A DNA stretch of 64,000 nucleotides from Flavobacteriaceae bacterium PS02337 (GCA_029959285.1 JASCOE010000001.1:806001-870000); one strand, 5' to 3'; positions 18,412 through 27,943 are shown, counted from the first letter of the stretch. Program-made: numbers and translations. The notes: generated by a model from the sequence alone, not told the origin.

Positions 18412-18978
18412 TTGAAGAAATTTATTTTTATACTTATTGGAATTATTGTCTTAAGTTGTAATAATTCGGAAAAATCAAAAAATACTAATGAAAAGGTTGT
18501 AAAAAAAGAATTACGACCTTTTTTTGATTCTGATAAAATTGATCATTATTATTTGGCTTCTAGAAGCGATTTTGAGCATTCATCTCATGATGACAGTTTA
18601 AAGGAAGATAAGAAAAAAGAGTTCTCTAGCTTTTTTTATGGAAATTATCCGGAGACTCTTTCTGATAAAAATTTTGAAAATATTTTATTGAAATACAATT
18701 ATATACAATCAAAACTTTCTTTTAAACAGCAAAAACAAATTGAAAATGTATTCAGCGAAAAAGATTCATTAAAAAATGATGCTTGCGCTTGTATTGCTGA
18801 ATATAGAGATATTTTTATCTTTAAAAAGAAAGCAAAAACAGTTGGAATAGCAAAGATTTGTTTTAAAAATGCTCGTTTCCAGATTATAGGAAGTAAAATA
18901 GATACTGAAGGTTTTGGGCTAATTAATGAATTAAATATATTAGAAAGTATAGTTCGTTCTAATGATAAAAAACCTTAG
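18412..18978 (+). CDS. Predicted lipoprotein, unknown function
   Basis: A 188-residue protein starts at TTG (no in-frame ATG fits the signal peptide) and has a lipobox (IIVLSC, Cys about residue 16), so it is probably a lipid-anchored envelope protein. The body is Lys/Glu-rich. A CACIAEYRDIFIF segment lies in the second half. I recognise no family. It is strikingly bracketed by an inverted repeat pair, and its stop codon lies inside the right arm. Confidence 0.65.
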   Translation: MKKFIFILIGIIVLSCNNSEKSKNTNEKVVKKELRPFFDSDKIDHYYLASRSDFEHSSHDDSLKEDKKKEFSSFFYGNYPETLSDKNFENILLKYNYIQSKLSFKQQKQIENVFSEKDSLKNDACACIAEYRDIFIFKKKAKTVGIAKICFKNARFQIIGSKIDTEGFGLINELNILESIVRSNDKKP

Positions 18979-19009
18979 AATCTTAGCATCCCAGAACCTC
19001 AGAACCTTA
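18974..19009. repeat. Right arm of inverted repeat flanking the 18412 lipoprotein
   Basis: CTTAGAATCTTAG (18974-18986) and CTCAGAACCTTA (18998-19009) are the perfect complements of the left-arm segments. The stop codons of both convergent neighbours lie inside this arm. Confidence 0.75.
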
Positions 19010-19360
19010 TTTATAATAATTCCGAAACCAAACCTTTTGCCATTCTCTTTTTAAAATCAAAAAAGCAACTTGTTCAGCCAAAATAACCAAATCTGAACCA
19101 TCAAGTTTTTTGATGTCATTTTCTGGAACATCAATAATATAAAGAAGGTTCAAATACTCAGCAAATTTGTACTGAATCATTCTGTAGATTTTTTCGTGAA
19201 GCTGGATTTTTAATTCGTCTGGCGAAATGCTTAATGGAAAATCGATTCCTTCATTGGCCAAATTAAAATCTTTATTAATTTGCTCAATCAAATTGAGATA
19301 CAAAGTCTCTGCTTGTGCTTGCTCTAAAAGTGCTTCTGTATTTATTGGTGCTACAAACAT
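19007..19360 (-). CDS. Conserved-looking hypothetical protein
   Basis: This 117-residue, mostly helical and soluble protein has no signal peptide or membrane segment. Features include LYLNLIEQINKDF near the N-terminus and a REWQKVWFRNYYK tail. I do not recognise a characterised family. It lies 71 bp downstream of the prenyl synthase on the same strand and may be co-transcribed with it. The gap holds AGATTTTAGATT-type repeat sequence. Confidence 0.7.
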   Translation of the reverse strand: MFVAPINTEALLEQAQAETLYLNLIEQINKDFNLANEGIDFPLSISPDELKIQLHEKIYRMIQYKFAEYLNLLYIIDVPENDIKKLDGSDLVILAEQVAFLILKREWQKVWFRNYYK

Positions 19361-19431
19361 GAGATTTTAGATTTTAGATTGCTGGTTTATGATTGTAGAT
19401 TTTACTGAAAACTGATACTGAAAACGGAACA

Positions 19432-20406
19432 CTAAACTTTTCTTCCCATTAAATTCTCTCCGAAAGTTCTTAAAACGTCTTTCTTTTCAGAATTAATTTC
19501 CATTTTTTCTAAAGTCTCAAACGCTTTAAAAGTATACATTTCGATCGCTTCCTGTGTGGCGCTTGAAGCACCAGATTCGTTAAAAATGTTTTTAGCCGTT
19601 TCTATTTTTTCTGTATTATCTTCTAATTGAAGCGTAAATAATTGTTCTAATTCTGAAGCTTTTTCAGCAGAAGAAAACTCTAAAGCTTTAAGATATAAAT
19701 AGGTTTTTTTATTTTCGATAATATCGCCACCAACTTGTTTCCCAAAAGTTTCTGGATCTCCAAAAGCATCCAAATAATCATCTTGTAATTGGAAAGCTAA
19801 TCCTAAATTTAGTCCGAAATCGTAAATTAAATCGGCTTCTTTTTCTGAAGTTTTTGCTACAATTGCACCCATTTTCATTGCCGCAGCAACCAAAACAGCT
19901 GTTTTGTATTCAATCATTTTTAAATACTCTGGAATTGTAACGTCTCTTCTAGTTTCAAAATCAACATCCCATTGTTGTCCTTCGCAAACTTCAAGAGCAG
20001 TTTTACTAAATAATTTAGCCAGATTTCTAAAAACGGTTGGTTCGTATTGTTCAAAATATTGGTAAGCCAAAATCAGCATGGCGTCTCCAGATAGAATTCC
20101 CGTGTTGAGATTCCATTTTTCATGAACTGTAATTTGTCCTCTTCGTAAAGGAGCGTCATCCATAATATCATCATGAACTAAAGAGAAATTATGAAAAACT
20201 TCTACCGCCATTGCAGCGGGAAGAGCAGTTGTATAATCAGTATCAAAAACTTCTGCAGCCATCAAGGTTAAAACCGGACGAATGCGTTTTCCACCAAGTC
20301 CTAAAATATATTCAATCGGTTCATAAAGATTAACTGGTTCTTTGTGTATGTTCTGATTTTCTAAATATTTTATAAAAAATTCCTGGTACTGAATAATATC
20401 ATGCAT
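19432..20406 (-). CDS. Polyprenyl (E-type) diphosphate synthase
   Basis: This trans-isoprenyl diphosphate synthase elongates allylic diphosphates with isopentenyl diphosphate. From the chosen start (MHDIIQYQEF) it has 324 residues. The first aspartate-rich motif is DDIMDD (D79-D84) followed by RRG. The second is QLQDDYLDAFGD. GGKRIRP near residue 38 binds substrate. Chain length (FPP, GGPP or longer, for quinone or carotenoid supply) cannot be fixed here. An upstream ATG at 20448 precedes the -7 element at 20433-20440 and is rejected. Confidence 0.92.
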   Translation of the reverse strand: MHDIIQYQEFFIKYLENQNIHKEPVNLYEPIEYILGLGGKRIRPVLTLMAAEVFDTDYTTALPAAMAVEVFHNFSLVHDDIMDDAPLRRGQITVHEKWNLNTGILSGDAMLILAYQYFEQYEPTVFRNLAKLFSKTALEVCEGQQWDVDFETRRDVTIPEYLKMIEYKTAVLVAAAMKMGAIVAKTSEKEADLIYDFGLNLGLAFQLQDDYLDAFGDPETFGKQVGGDIIENKKTYLYLKALEFSSAEKASELEQLFTLQLEDNTEKIETAKNIFNESGASSATQEAIEMYTFKAFETLEKMEINSEKKDVLRTFGENLMGRKV

Positions 20407-20432
20407 AAAATGAAATTCTGATTTAAGTGCCT

Positions 20433-20440
20433 CAAAGATA
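20433..20440 (-). promoter_or_regulatory. -7 promoter element (TATCTTTG) of the prenyl synthase gene
   Basis: TATCTTTG on the minus strand lies 26 bp before the chosen ATG and decides the start. Confidence 0.55.
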
Positions 20441-20549
20441 CAATTCAATTATGAATTATTTCCTGATAAATGTCAAATGCTGACAAAGATTTAATGTTTC
20501 TTATTAAAGGAACTCAAAATTAATTCGTTAAAAAAAAATAAAAAAACAC

Positions 20550-20628
20550 GGAAACTTTTTTGGTATTCTTAGTTTCCTGTTTATATTTGCATCGTGAAAT
20601 GGAAACTAAGAACACTATAAAAGTTTCC
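20550..20628 (+). promoter_or_regulatory. YceI promoter with two GGAAACT-N14-AGTTTCC operators
   Basis: The promoter is TTTG (20559-20562), a 19-bp spacer and TATATTTG (20582-20589). Operator 1 (20550-20577) overlaps the -33 and spacer. Operator 2 (20601-20628), extended to ATGGAAACT/AGTTTCCAT, lies just downstream of the start point. Both have identical half-sites 14 bp apart. A third copy controls the TetR gene at 21306. Confidence 0.75.
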
Positions 20629-20673
20629 ATTTGATATTTGAGTAATTTATAAACTCATTAAAATCAGTTAATT

Positions 20674-21195
20674 ATGAAAACAACATGGACTTTAGATTCT
20701 ACACAATCAGACGTTTTAATTAAAATGAGACATTCGATAATTGCTTATTTAGGAGGTACAACAAATAAATTTGGCGGTTATGTAAATATTGAAGACAATG
20801 AAATTGAAGATGCGTCGGTAGAATTTTCATTTGACATTAATAATAAAAACGAAAGCTTCCAATCTATCGATACAAATCTTCAGCTTCAAGATTTCTTTGA
20901 TGTAGATGAACATCCGATTATTAGTTTTAAATCGACTTCATTTCAGAAAGTAAATAATAACATCAACTTCTTCAAAGGAGATTTAACGATTAAAGATGTT
21001 ACCAGAGTTGTAGAACTTGATGCTGAATTTCTTGGAGTTAATAATTATAACGGAGAGAAAAAAGTTGCCTTTGAAATTAAAGGTGATATCAAACGTCAGG
21101 ATTTTGGTTTAGACTATAATTCTTTTCAGCACAATGGAGGTTTAGCTTTGGGAAGAGATATAAAATTAATTGCTAATCTTGAATTTAGCATATAA
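20674..21195 (+). CDS. YceI family protein
   Basis: This 173-residue lipocalin-like protein begins TTWTLDSTQSDVLIKMRHSI and contains the family pattern of DFFDVDEHPIISFKST and a GDLTIKDVTR segment. Classic YceI proteins are periplasmic and bind isoprenoid lipids, but no signal peptide is present here, so this one is probably cytoplasmic. Its promoter carries two copies of the operator also found at the adjacent tetR-efflux operon, suggesting control by that repressor and a link to lipophilic-compound stress. Confidence 0.92.
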   Translation: MKTTWTLDSTQSDVLIKMRHSIIAYLGGTTNKFGGYVNIEDNEIEDASVEFSFDINNKNESFQSIDTNLQLQDFFDVDEHPIISFKSTSFQKVNNNINFFKGDLTIKDVTRVVELDAEFLGVNNYNGEKKVAFEIKGDIKRQDFGLDYNSFQHNGGLALGRDIKLIANLEFSI

Positions 21196-21241
21196 TTCTT
21201 ACTAAATCAATAAATTAATGTAAAATTATTACAAATTAACT

Positions 21242-21282
21242 GGAAACTATTTTTGTTGATTTTAGTTTCCGAACTATATTTG
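21242..21282 (+). promoter_or_regulatory. Promoter and operator of the tetR-efflux operon
   Basis: TTTG (21252-21255), 19 bp, then TATATTTG (21275-21282) form a full promoter. GGAAACT (21242-21248) and AGTTTCC (21264-21270), 15 bp apart, straddle the -33 and spacer. Transcription would begin near 21287, after the ATG at 21285, which places the true start at 21306. Confidence 0.75.
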
Positions 21283-21305
21283 TAATGCAATTTGAGGAAT
21301 TTAAG

Positions 21306-21905
21306 ATGAAAGAGAAAATAATTTCAAAAGCAAGCGAGTTGTTTTTAAAGCTTGGTTTTAAGAGTGTTACAATGGATGATATTGCAAGCGAAATGTGTAT
21401 TTCTAAAAAAACGATTTACAAATATTTCTGCAATAAAGAGGTTTTGATTGAAGAAAGTACTTCGATGGTGCACAGACAAGTTCATGAAATTATGGACACC
21501 ATTGTGGCAAAAAATTATAATGCTATTCACGAGAATTTTGAAATTAGAGAAATGTTTCGTGATATGTTTAAAAACAATATCGATACTTCGCCTATTTATC
21601 AGTTGAAGAAGCATTATCCAGAGATTTATCAGAACATTTTATCTCATGAAATTGAGCAATGCACACAATGTTTTAGAGATAATATCGAAAAAGGAATTCG
21701 CGAAGGACTTTACAGAGCCGATCTGAATATAGAAACATACGTGAGATTTTATTACACTTTATTTTTTCATATTAATGAAAATACAGTTTCTGAAAGTGAA
21801 GCGCAAAGAATAGAATTAGAAGCTTTAGAATATCATACTCGTGCAATGGCAACAGTTACAGGAGTAAAAGAATTAGAAAAGCAATTGAAAACAATTAATC
21901 ATTAA
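21306..21905 (+). CDS. TetR/AcrR family transcriptional regulator
   Basis: A 199-residue repressor begins MKEKIISKASELFLKLGF. The N-terminal TetR helix-turn-helix is clear (VTMDDIASEMCISKKTIYKYF, residues 19-39), followed by an all-helical ligand-binding domain. It heads the TolC-adaptor-RND operon and is probably autoregulated through the GGAAACT/AGTTTCC site in its promoter. The same sites precede the divergently placed YceI gene's start region. The inducer is unknown. A 7-codon longer frame (21285) is rejected on promoter position. Confidence 0.92.
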   Translation: MKEKIISKASELFLKLGFKSVTMDDIASEMCISKKTIYKYFCNKEVLIEESTSMVHRQVHEIMDTIVAKNYNAIHENFEIREMFRDMFKNNIDTSPIYQLKKHYPEIYQNILSHEIEQCTQCFRDNIEKGIREGLYRADLNIETYVRFYYTLFFHINENTVSESEAQRIELEALEYHTRAMATVTGVKELEKQLKTINH

Positions 21906-21994
21906 TCATCATTCAAAAAAAATCGTCATTATTCTAAGCGGGAAAGAAAAATGACGAGACTATCTCAAAATTTAAAAATCAATATTAACTACTT

Positions 21995-23326
21995 ATGAAA
22001 AGAATCTTTCTTATATTTTTGTGTACAATAGGCTTCTCAGCCGGCGCACAAACGACTTTAACGCTGAAGGACGCTGTCAATTATGCGCTTCAAAATAAAG
22101 CCGACGCTAAAAAAGCAAAGCTTGAAGTTGAAAACAGTGAGTATAAAATTCAGGAAGTGCGTTCTAGAGCATTGCCTCAAATTAGTGCAAACGGAAATTT
22201 AACTTACAATCCGATTATTCAAACTACGGTTATTGATGGAGCAGGATTCGGACAGCCAGGAACTACAATTCAAGCGGCTTTTGGACAAAAATGGACCTCT
22301 ACTGCGGGACTTTCTTTAACTCAAGCGATATTTGATCAATCTGTTTTTACAGGTTTAAAAGCTGCGAAATCTACTCGTGAGTTTTATCAAATCAATAATC
22401 AATTAACAGAAGAACAAGTAATTGAAAGAGTTGCAAACAACTATTATTCTGTTTATGTTCAAAAAGAAAGACTTATTTTATTAGATAGTAATTACGTAAA
22501 TACTACAAAAGTTCGTGATATCGTAAAAGGTCAGTTTGATAACGGTTTAGCTAAAAAAATTGACTTAGATCGTATTGTGGTAAAAATGTCCAACATTGAT
22601 ACGGAACGTCAGCAGATTAAAAATCAAATTGCTTTACAAGAAAATGCTTTGAAGTTTTATATGGGTATGCCAATTGAAACTGTAATTGTAATGCCAAAAG
22701 AAGAATTTGAAGTTGTTCCAGCAGCTTTGACAGAAGAACCAAATATTGAAAACAGAACAGAATATTTATTGTTGAAAAAACAAGAAGAGCTTTTAGTTTT
22801 CAATAAAAAAGCGGTTCAGGCGGCATATTATCCGACACTTTCATTGACTGCAGGTTATAACTATATTGGTCAAGGTCCTGAATTTCCTTGGTTTGCAAAA
22901 CCTTCTTCTGGAGTGTATTGGTCAGATTACTCAGGAATTGGGTTGAATTTACATGTGCCAATCTTTACAGGTTTTGGAACACGTGCTAAAGTAAGACAAG
23001 CAGATGTTCAAATCAGATCACTTCAAGAAGATATTAAGGATACTAAATTATCACTTGATTTAGATTACAGAAATGCAATGACTCAAATTAACAATAGTTT
23101 GATAACCATAGAAAATCAGAGAGAAAATATGCGTTTAGCAAGTGAAATTCTAAGCAATACGAAGAATAATTATCTTCAAGGTTTAGCATCTTTAACAGAT
23201 TTATTAGATGCTGAAAATGAATCACTTCAGGCTCAAAATAATTTTACAAGAGCAGTTTTAGATTATAAAATTGCCGAAATATCTCTAATCAAATCAAAAG
23301 GCGAACTAAAAACTCTTATTAAATAA
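21995..23326 (+). CDS. TolC-family outer-membrane efflux protein
   Basis: A 443-residue outer-membrane channel protein of a tripartite efflux pump has a signal peptide (residues 1-18, ending AGAQ). The two-fold OEP repeat has long coiled-coil stretches (residues 30-60, 190-230, 330-430) and the usual QNNFTRAVLDYKIAE segment near the end. It lies 89 bp after tetR and 9 bp before the adaptor gene. A possible hairpin (TCGTCATT/AATGACGA, 21923-21957) sits in the gap. Confidence 0.94.
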   Translation: MKRIFLIFLCTIGFSAGAQTTLTLKDAVNYALQNKADAKKAKLEVENSEYKIQEVRSRALPQISANGNLTYNPIIQTTVIDGAGFGQPGTTIQAAFGQKWTSTAGLSLTQAIFDQSVFTGLKAAKSTREFYQINNQLTEEQVIERVANNYYSVYVQKERLILLDSNYVNTTKVRDIVKGQFDNGLAKKIDLDRIVVKMSNIDTERQQIKNQIALQENALKFYMGMPIETVIVMPKEEFEVVPAALTEEPNIENRTEYLLLKKQEELLVFNKKAVQAAYYPTLSLTAGYNYIGQGPEFPWFAKPSSGVYWSDYSGIGLNLHVPIFTGFGTRAKVRQADVQIRSLQEDIKDTKLSLDLDYRNAMTQINNSLITIENQRENMRLASEILSNTKNNYLQGLASLTDLLDAENESLQAQNNFTRAVLDYKIAEISLIKSKGELKTLIK

Positions 23327-23335
23327 CTAATTACA

Positions 23336-24403
23336 ATGAAGAAAACTATTATAACAATCGTAATCATAATTGCATCTCTGGGTGTAATTGGATATATCTT
23401 AAATAATAATAAGAAGAAGAATAAAGAAAAAACAGATATCGTTGCGGAGAAAAATGCTGCTGTTTCTGTAAAAATTTCAGAAGTTAAAACAGAAGAAATT
23501 TCATTGGATTTCGTTGCAAATGGAAACTTTCAGCCAATTCAACAATTAACTTTCTCAGCAGAAAAATCTGGAAAAGTAATTAGTGTTTTAGCTAAGGAAG
23601 GTGACTACGTAAGAGTGGGGCAGACTTTGTTAACGATGAGAGGTGATGCTATTAATGTAAGTGCACAACAAGCACAGGCGGTATACGCAAATGCAAAATC
23701 AGATTACGCGAGATATGAAAATGCATATAAAACAGGTGGTGTTACAAAACAACAATTAGATCAGGCTAAATTGGCGATGACAAACGCTCAGTCAAGTTTA
23801 ACTCAGGCAAATATTAATGTTGGAGATACTAAAGTAAAAGCGCCAATTAACGGATTTATCAATAAAAAATATATTGAGCCAGGTTCTATTTTAGCTGGAA
23901 TGCCTGCTACAGCTTTATTTGATATCGTAAACGTTTCTAAATTAAAATTGGTTGTTACAGTAAACGAAACTCAAGTGGCTAGTTTAAAAGTTGGAAACCA
24001 AATCAACGTAACGGCTAGTGTTTATCCTGATAAAACGTTTTCTGGAAAAATTACTTTCATTGCATCAAAAGCAGATGAATCTTTAAACTTCCCAGTTGAA
24101 ATCGAAATTACAAACAATTCTAACAACGACCTAAAAGCGGGTATGTACGGAACTGCAAATTTTGCTTCAAACCAACAAAAACAGCATCTTATGGTTGTAC
24201 CTAGAAATGCTTTCGTAGGAAGTGTAAGCAGTAACGAAATCTTCGTAGCTGAAAATGGTGTTGCTAAATTGAAAAAAGTAACTGCTGGTAGAATTTTAGG
24301 AGATCAGGTAGAAATCATCAACGGATTATCTGATGGAGAAAAAGTAATTACTACAGGTCAGATTAACTTACAAGACGGAAATACAGTAGAAATTATTAAG
24401 TAA
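23336..24403 (+). CDS. RND efflux periplasmic adaptor (membrane fusion protein)
   Basis: A 355-residue adaptor links the RND pump to the TolC channel. One N-terminal membrane anchor (residues 4-22) is followed by a lipoyl half-motif (GKVISVLAKEGDYVRVGQTLL), a short alpha-hairpin, the second lipoyl half (KVKAPINGFI), a beta-barrel (NVSKLKLVVTVNE) and a membrane-proximal domain (GLSDGEKVITTGQ). The stop is followed by a 130-bp palindromic repeat before the pump gene. Confidence 0.94.
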   Translation: MKKTIITIVIIIASLGVIGYILNNNKKKNKEKTDIVAEKNAAVSVKISEVKTEEISLDFVANGNFQPIQQLTFSAEKSGKVISVLAKEGDYVRVGQTLLTMRGDAINVSAQQAQAVYANAKSDYARYENAYKTGGVTKQQLDQAKLAMTNAQSSLTQANINVGDTKVKAPINGFINKKYIEPGSILAGMPATALFDIVNVSKLKLVVTVNETQVASLKVGNQINVTASVYPDKTFSGKITFIASKADESLNFPVEIEITNNSNNDLKAGMYGTANFASNQQKQHLMVVPRNAFVGSVSSNEIFVAENGVAKLKKVTAGRILGDQVEIINGLSDGEKVITTGQINLQDGNTVEIIK

Positions 24404-24536
24404 GCTTTAAGCTTTAAGCTGTAGGCAATAAGCTTTTTAAAAAGCCTAAAGTTTACAGCCTAAAGCCTAAAATAAAATATGAATTAAACCTTAAAGCTTA
24501 AAGCCTACAGCCTAAAGCCTATAGCATTAAAAAAAT
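24404..24536. repeat. Palindromic repeat GCTTTAAGC.../...GCTTAAAGCC inside the efflux operon
   Basis: The left side GCTTTAAGCTTTAAGCTGTAGGC faces right-side copies of TTAAAGCCTACAGCC, with CCTAAAGCCTA units between. It is a noncoding palindromic element between adaptor and pump genes, distinct from the other repeat families in the window. Confidence 0.7.
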
Positions 24537-27500
24537 ATGAAATTAGCCGAAATATCCATAAAACGTCCGTCGTTGGTAATTGTACTGTTTACAATTCTGA
24601 CTCTTGGTGGATTGTTCAGTTACAGCCAATTAGGCTATGAGCTGATCCCGAAATTTGAACAAAACGTTATTACAATTTCTACTATTTATCCAGGAGCTTC
24701 TCCAAGTGAGGTAGAAAATACAGTGACAAAGAAAATTGAGGATGCGATTGCGTCCTTAGAAAATGTCAAGAAAATTGACTCGAAATCGTACGAAAGTTTA
24801 TCTATTGTTTCGATTACATTGACATCAAACGCAAAAGTCGATTTTTCTTTGAATGATGCACAGCGTAAAATCAACGCGATTATTAGTGATTTGCCAGACG
24901 ACGTAAAAACGCCGGCATTGACTAAATTCTCGCTGAGTGATTTACCGATTATGACGCTTGGTGCCAACGGAAAAATGGATGAAGCGGAGTTTTATGACTT
25001 AATTGACAAAAAAATCGCTCCTATTTTATCTCGTGTACAAGGTGTTGCTCAGGTAAATATTATTGGTGGTTCTGAGCGTGAAATTCAGGTGAATCTTGAT
25101 GCTGTAAAAATGCAAGGTTACGGACTTTCTGTTCCTCAAGTACAACAAACTATTTTGACTTCGAATTTAGATTTCCCAACAGGAAACGTTCAAACTCGTA
25201 ATCAAAAAATATTAATTCGTTTAGCGGGTAAATATAAAAGTGTTGAAGAATTAAGAAACTTAGTGGTTTCTTCTCAAAACGGAATTCAAATTCGTTTAGG
25301 TGAAATTGCAGACGTTCAGGATACTCAGAAAATTGCTGAAAAGATTTCTCGTGTAGATCAAAAAAGTGCCATTGTATTACAGATTATCAAACAGTCTGAT
25401 GCCAATGCGGTTGCGGTAAGTGAGCAATTATTAAAAACAATTGCAATTCTTGAAAAAGATTATAAAGTAAATCAGTTAAAATTAGAAGTAGCAAAAGATA
25501 GTACAATCTTTACTCTTGAAGCAGCAGATTCTGTTGTACACGATTTATTAATCGCGGTAGTTTTAGTAGCTTTTGTAATGTTGTTCTTCTTACATAGTAT
25601 TAGAAACTCGTTAATCGTAATGGTTTCTATTCCTGCATCGTTAATTGCAACTTTCATCGGAATTTATTTAATGGGATATACTTTAAACTTAATGAGTTTA
25701 TTAGGATTATCTCTGGTTGTAGGTATTCTTGTCGATGACGCGATTGTGGTACTAGAGAATATTTACCGACACATGGAAATGGGTAAGAGCCGAATTCGTG
25801 CTTCTTACGACGGAACAGCAGAAATTGGTGGAACTGTAACGTCTATTACATTAGTAATCGTGGTTGTATTCTTGCCGATAGCAATGAGTTCTGGATTGGT
25901 TTCTAATATCATCACGCAGTTCTGTGTTACGGTAATTATCTCAACGTTGTTATCACTTTTAGCTTCGTTTACTATTATTCCTTGGTTGTCTTCTCGTTTT
26001 GGAAAATTAGAGCACATTGAAGGAAAGAATTTATTTGGAAGAATCATTCTTGGTTTTGAAAGTTATTTAACACGTTTTACTGACTGGGTTTCTGGTTTAT
26101 TAACTTGGTGTTTAGATCATTATATTAAGACTTTCATTGTTGTGATTGTTTTATTCTTAGTTTCAACAGTTGGATTAATGGGCGGAGGTTTCATTGGAGG
26201 AGAGTTTTTTGCTTCTTCTGATAGTGGAGAGTTCCTAGTTCAAATCGAAATGCCAAAAGATGCTTCGTTAGAGCAAACGAACTTCATGACTCAAAAAGCT
26301 GAGGCTTATTTGAAAGGACAAGAATATGTTCACAGCCAGATTACAACGGTTGGACAAACTTCTGAAGGTTTTGGAGCATCTCAAGCTACAGCTTACAAAG
26401 CTGAGATCGACGTAAAAATGATCGAACAAAAAGATCGTACAGATGATGCTAACGTTTACGCAGCAAAAATCAAACGTAAATTAGAGAAAGTTTTAGTTGG
26501 AGCAAAAGTAAAAACAGTTCCTGTAGGTATCTTAGGTACAGCCGAAGATGCAACTTTAGGATTAATTGTAACTGGTCCTTCAACAGAAGCAGCAATGGCT
26601 TTTGCAAAACAAGCTGAAGCTGAATTACGTACAATTCCTGGAACAACTGAGATCAAATTAACGGTTGAAGACGGAAACCCTGAAATTAACGTAAAAGTAG
26701 ACCGTGATAAAATGGCTGCTTTAGGATTAACGCTTCAAACAGTTGGTTTAACCATGCAAACTGCTTTTAGTGGAAATACAGATGGTAAATATAGAGCTGG
26801 TGAATACGAATACGATATCAACATTAGATACAATGCTTTTGATAGAAAAAGTATTGCTGACGTTAGTAATTTGATTTTCGTAAACACAGCTGGACAACAA
26901 ATTAAATTATCACAATTTGCTGATATTACAGAAGGTTCTGGACCTAGCCAGTTAGAGCGTAGAGATAAATCTGCGTCTGTAACCGTAAAAGGACAAAACG
27001 TTGGGGTTCCATCTGGAACAATTGTACAGCAATGGCAAGTGAAATTGGATAAATTGAAAAAACCAGCAGGTGTAAACTACATCTGGGGTGGAGATCAAGA
27101 AAACCAATCAGAAGGTTTTGGTACGTTAGGAATCGCTTTATTAGCTGCTATTATTTTGGTTTACCTTGTAATGGTGAGTTTGTATGACAGTTTTGCGCAT
27201 CCATTCGTAGTATTGTTTGCAATTCCACTTTCGTTTATCGGAGCGATGTTAGCTCTTGCATTAACAAACAACTCGTTAAATATCTTTACCATTTTAGGTA
27301 TTATCATGTTGATTGGTCTGGTGTGTAAGAATGCGATCATGCTTGTCGATTATACGAACCAAAGAAGAGCAGCAGGAGAATCTATCAGAACAGCTTTAAT
27401 TCAAGCCAACCACGCACGTTTACGTCCGATCTTGATGACAACAATTGCGATGGTATTCGGTATGTTCCCAATTGCATTGGCGTCTGGAGCTGGAGCTGAG

Positions 27501-27713
27501 TGGAAAAACGGTTTGGCTTGGGTAATTATTGGAGGTTTGATTTCTTCTTTATTCCTAACCTTGATTGTGGTTCCGGTAATTTATAATATCATGGAGAAAA
27601 TTATTCATAAATTCTCTAAAGGAGAAAAAATCGATTACGAAGCTGAAATGGTTGCTGATTATGAGCACACAGAATTAAGCGAAGACGATTTTAACCCTAA
27701 ACATACGCATTAA
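24537..27713 (+). CDS. RND efflux transporter permease (AcrB/HAE-1-like)
   Basis: A 1058-residue proton-driven pump has the RND start signature (EISIKRPSLVIVLF, PGASPSEVENTVTKKIEDAI), twelve membrane segments in two sets (near 10-30, 335-490, 525-545, 870-1030), and the proton-relay DD in VGILVDDAIVVLENI. The second half repeats the fold (YDSFAHPFVVLFAIPLSFIGA). It expels small lipophilic compounds, but the substrate here is unknown. It is the last gene of the tetR operon and is followed by a hairpin terminator. Confidence 0.95.
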   Translation: MKLAEISIKRPSLVIVLFTILTLGGLFSYSQLGYELIPKFEQNVITISTIYPGASPSEVENTVTKKIEDAIASLENVKKIDSKSYESLSIVSITLTSNAKVDFSLNDAQRKINAIISDLPDDVKTPALTKFSLSDLPIMTLGANGKMDEAEFYDLIDKKIAPILSRVQGVAQVNIIGGSEREIQVNLDAVKMQGYGLSVPQVQQTILTSNLDFPTGNVQTRNQKILIRLAGKYKSVEELRNLVVSSQNGIQIRLGEIADVQDTQKIAEKISRVDQKSAIVLQIIKQSDANAVAVSEQLLKTIAILEKDYKVNQLKLEVAKDSTIFTLEAADSVVHDLLIAVVLVAFVMLFFLHSIRNSLIVMVSIPASLIATFIGIYLMGYTLNLMSLLGLSLVVGILVDDAIVVLENIYRHMEMGKSRIRASYDGTAEIGGTVTSITLVIVVVFLPIAMSSGLVSNIITQFCVTVIISTLLSLLASFTIIPWLSSRFGKLEHIEGKNLFGRIILGFESYLTRFTDWVSGLLTWCLDHYIKTFIVVIVLFLVSTVGLMGGGFIGGEFFASSDSGEFLVQIEMPKDASLEQTNFMTQKAEAYLKGQEYVHSQITTVGQTSEGFGASQATAYKAEIDVKMIEQKDRTDDANVYAAKIKRKLEKVLVGAKVKTVPVGILGTAEDATLGLIVTGPSTEAAMAFAKQAEAELRTIPGTTEIKLTVEDGNPEINVKVDRDKMAALGLTLQTVGLTMQTAFSGNTDGKYRAGEYEYDINIRYNAFDRKSIADVSNLIFVNTAGQQIKLSQFADITEGSGPSQLERRDKSASVTVKGQNVGVPSGTIVQQWQVKLDKLKKPAGVNYIWGGDQENQSEGFGTLGIALLAAIILVYLVMVSLYDSFAHPFVVLFAIPLSFIGAMLALALTNNSLNIFTILGIIMLIGLVCKNAIMLVDYTNQRRAAGESIRTALIQANHARLRPILMTTIAMVFGMFPIALASGAGAEWKNGLAWVIIGGLISSLFLTLIVVPVIYNIMEKIIHKFSKGEKIDYEAEMVADYEHTELSEDDFNPKHTH

Positions 27714-27732
27714 TTGATTTAATTTTGATTTG

Positions 27733-27772
27733 AAAATCCCAGATTCCTTAATTGGAGTTTGGGATTTTTTTT
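27733..27772 (+). terminator. Rho-independent terminator of the efflux operon
   Basis: AAAATCCCA pairs with TGGGATTTT around a loop of about 18 nt, followed by a T run. Confidence 0.75.
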
Positions 27773-27790
27773 GATTGAGAATAAAATTTT

Positions 27791-27876
27791 TTTCACGCAG
27801 ATTTGGCAGATTTAGCAGATTCAATTAAGATAGATCTGCGTTTATCTGCATAAATCTTTATTAAATCTGCGTGAAA
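27791..27876. repeat. Intergenic palindrome with 14-bp perfect arms
   Basis: TTTCACGCAGATTT (27791-27804) and AAATCTGCGTGAAA (27863-27876) are perfect inverted repeats, with ATCTGC-type internal units. It is noncoding. Confidence 0.75.
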
Positions 27877-27943
27877 TATTATAGACAGTTTTCATATTGT
27901 TAATTGAAAATATGTTTATTTGTATTGCCTTACAAAAAGTACT

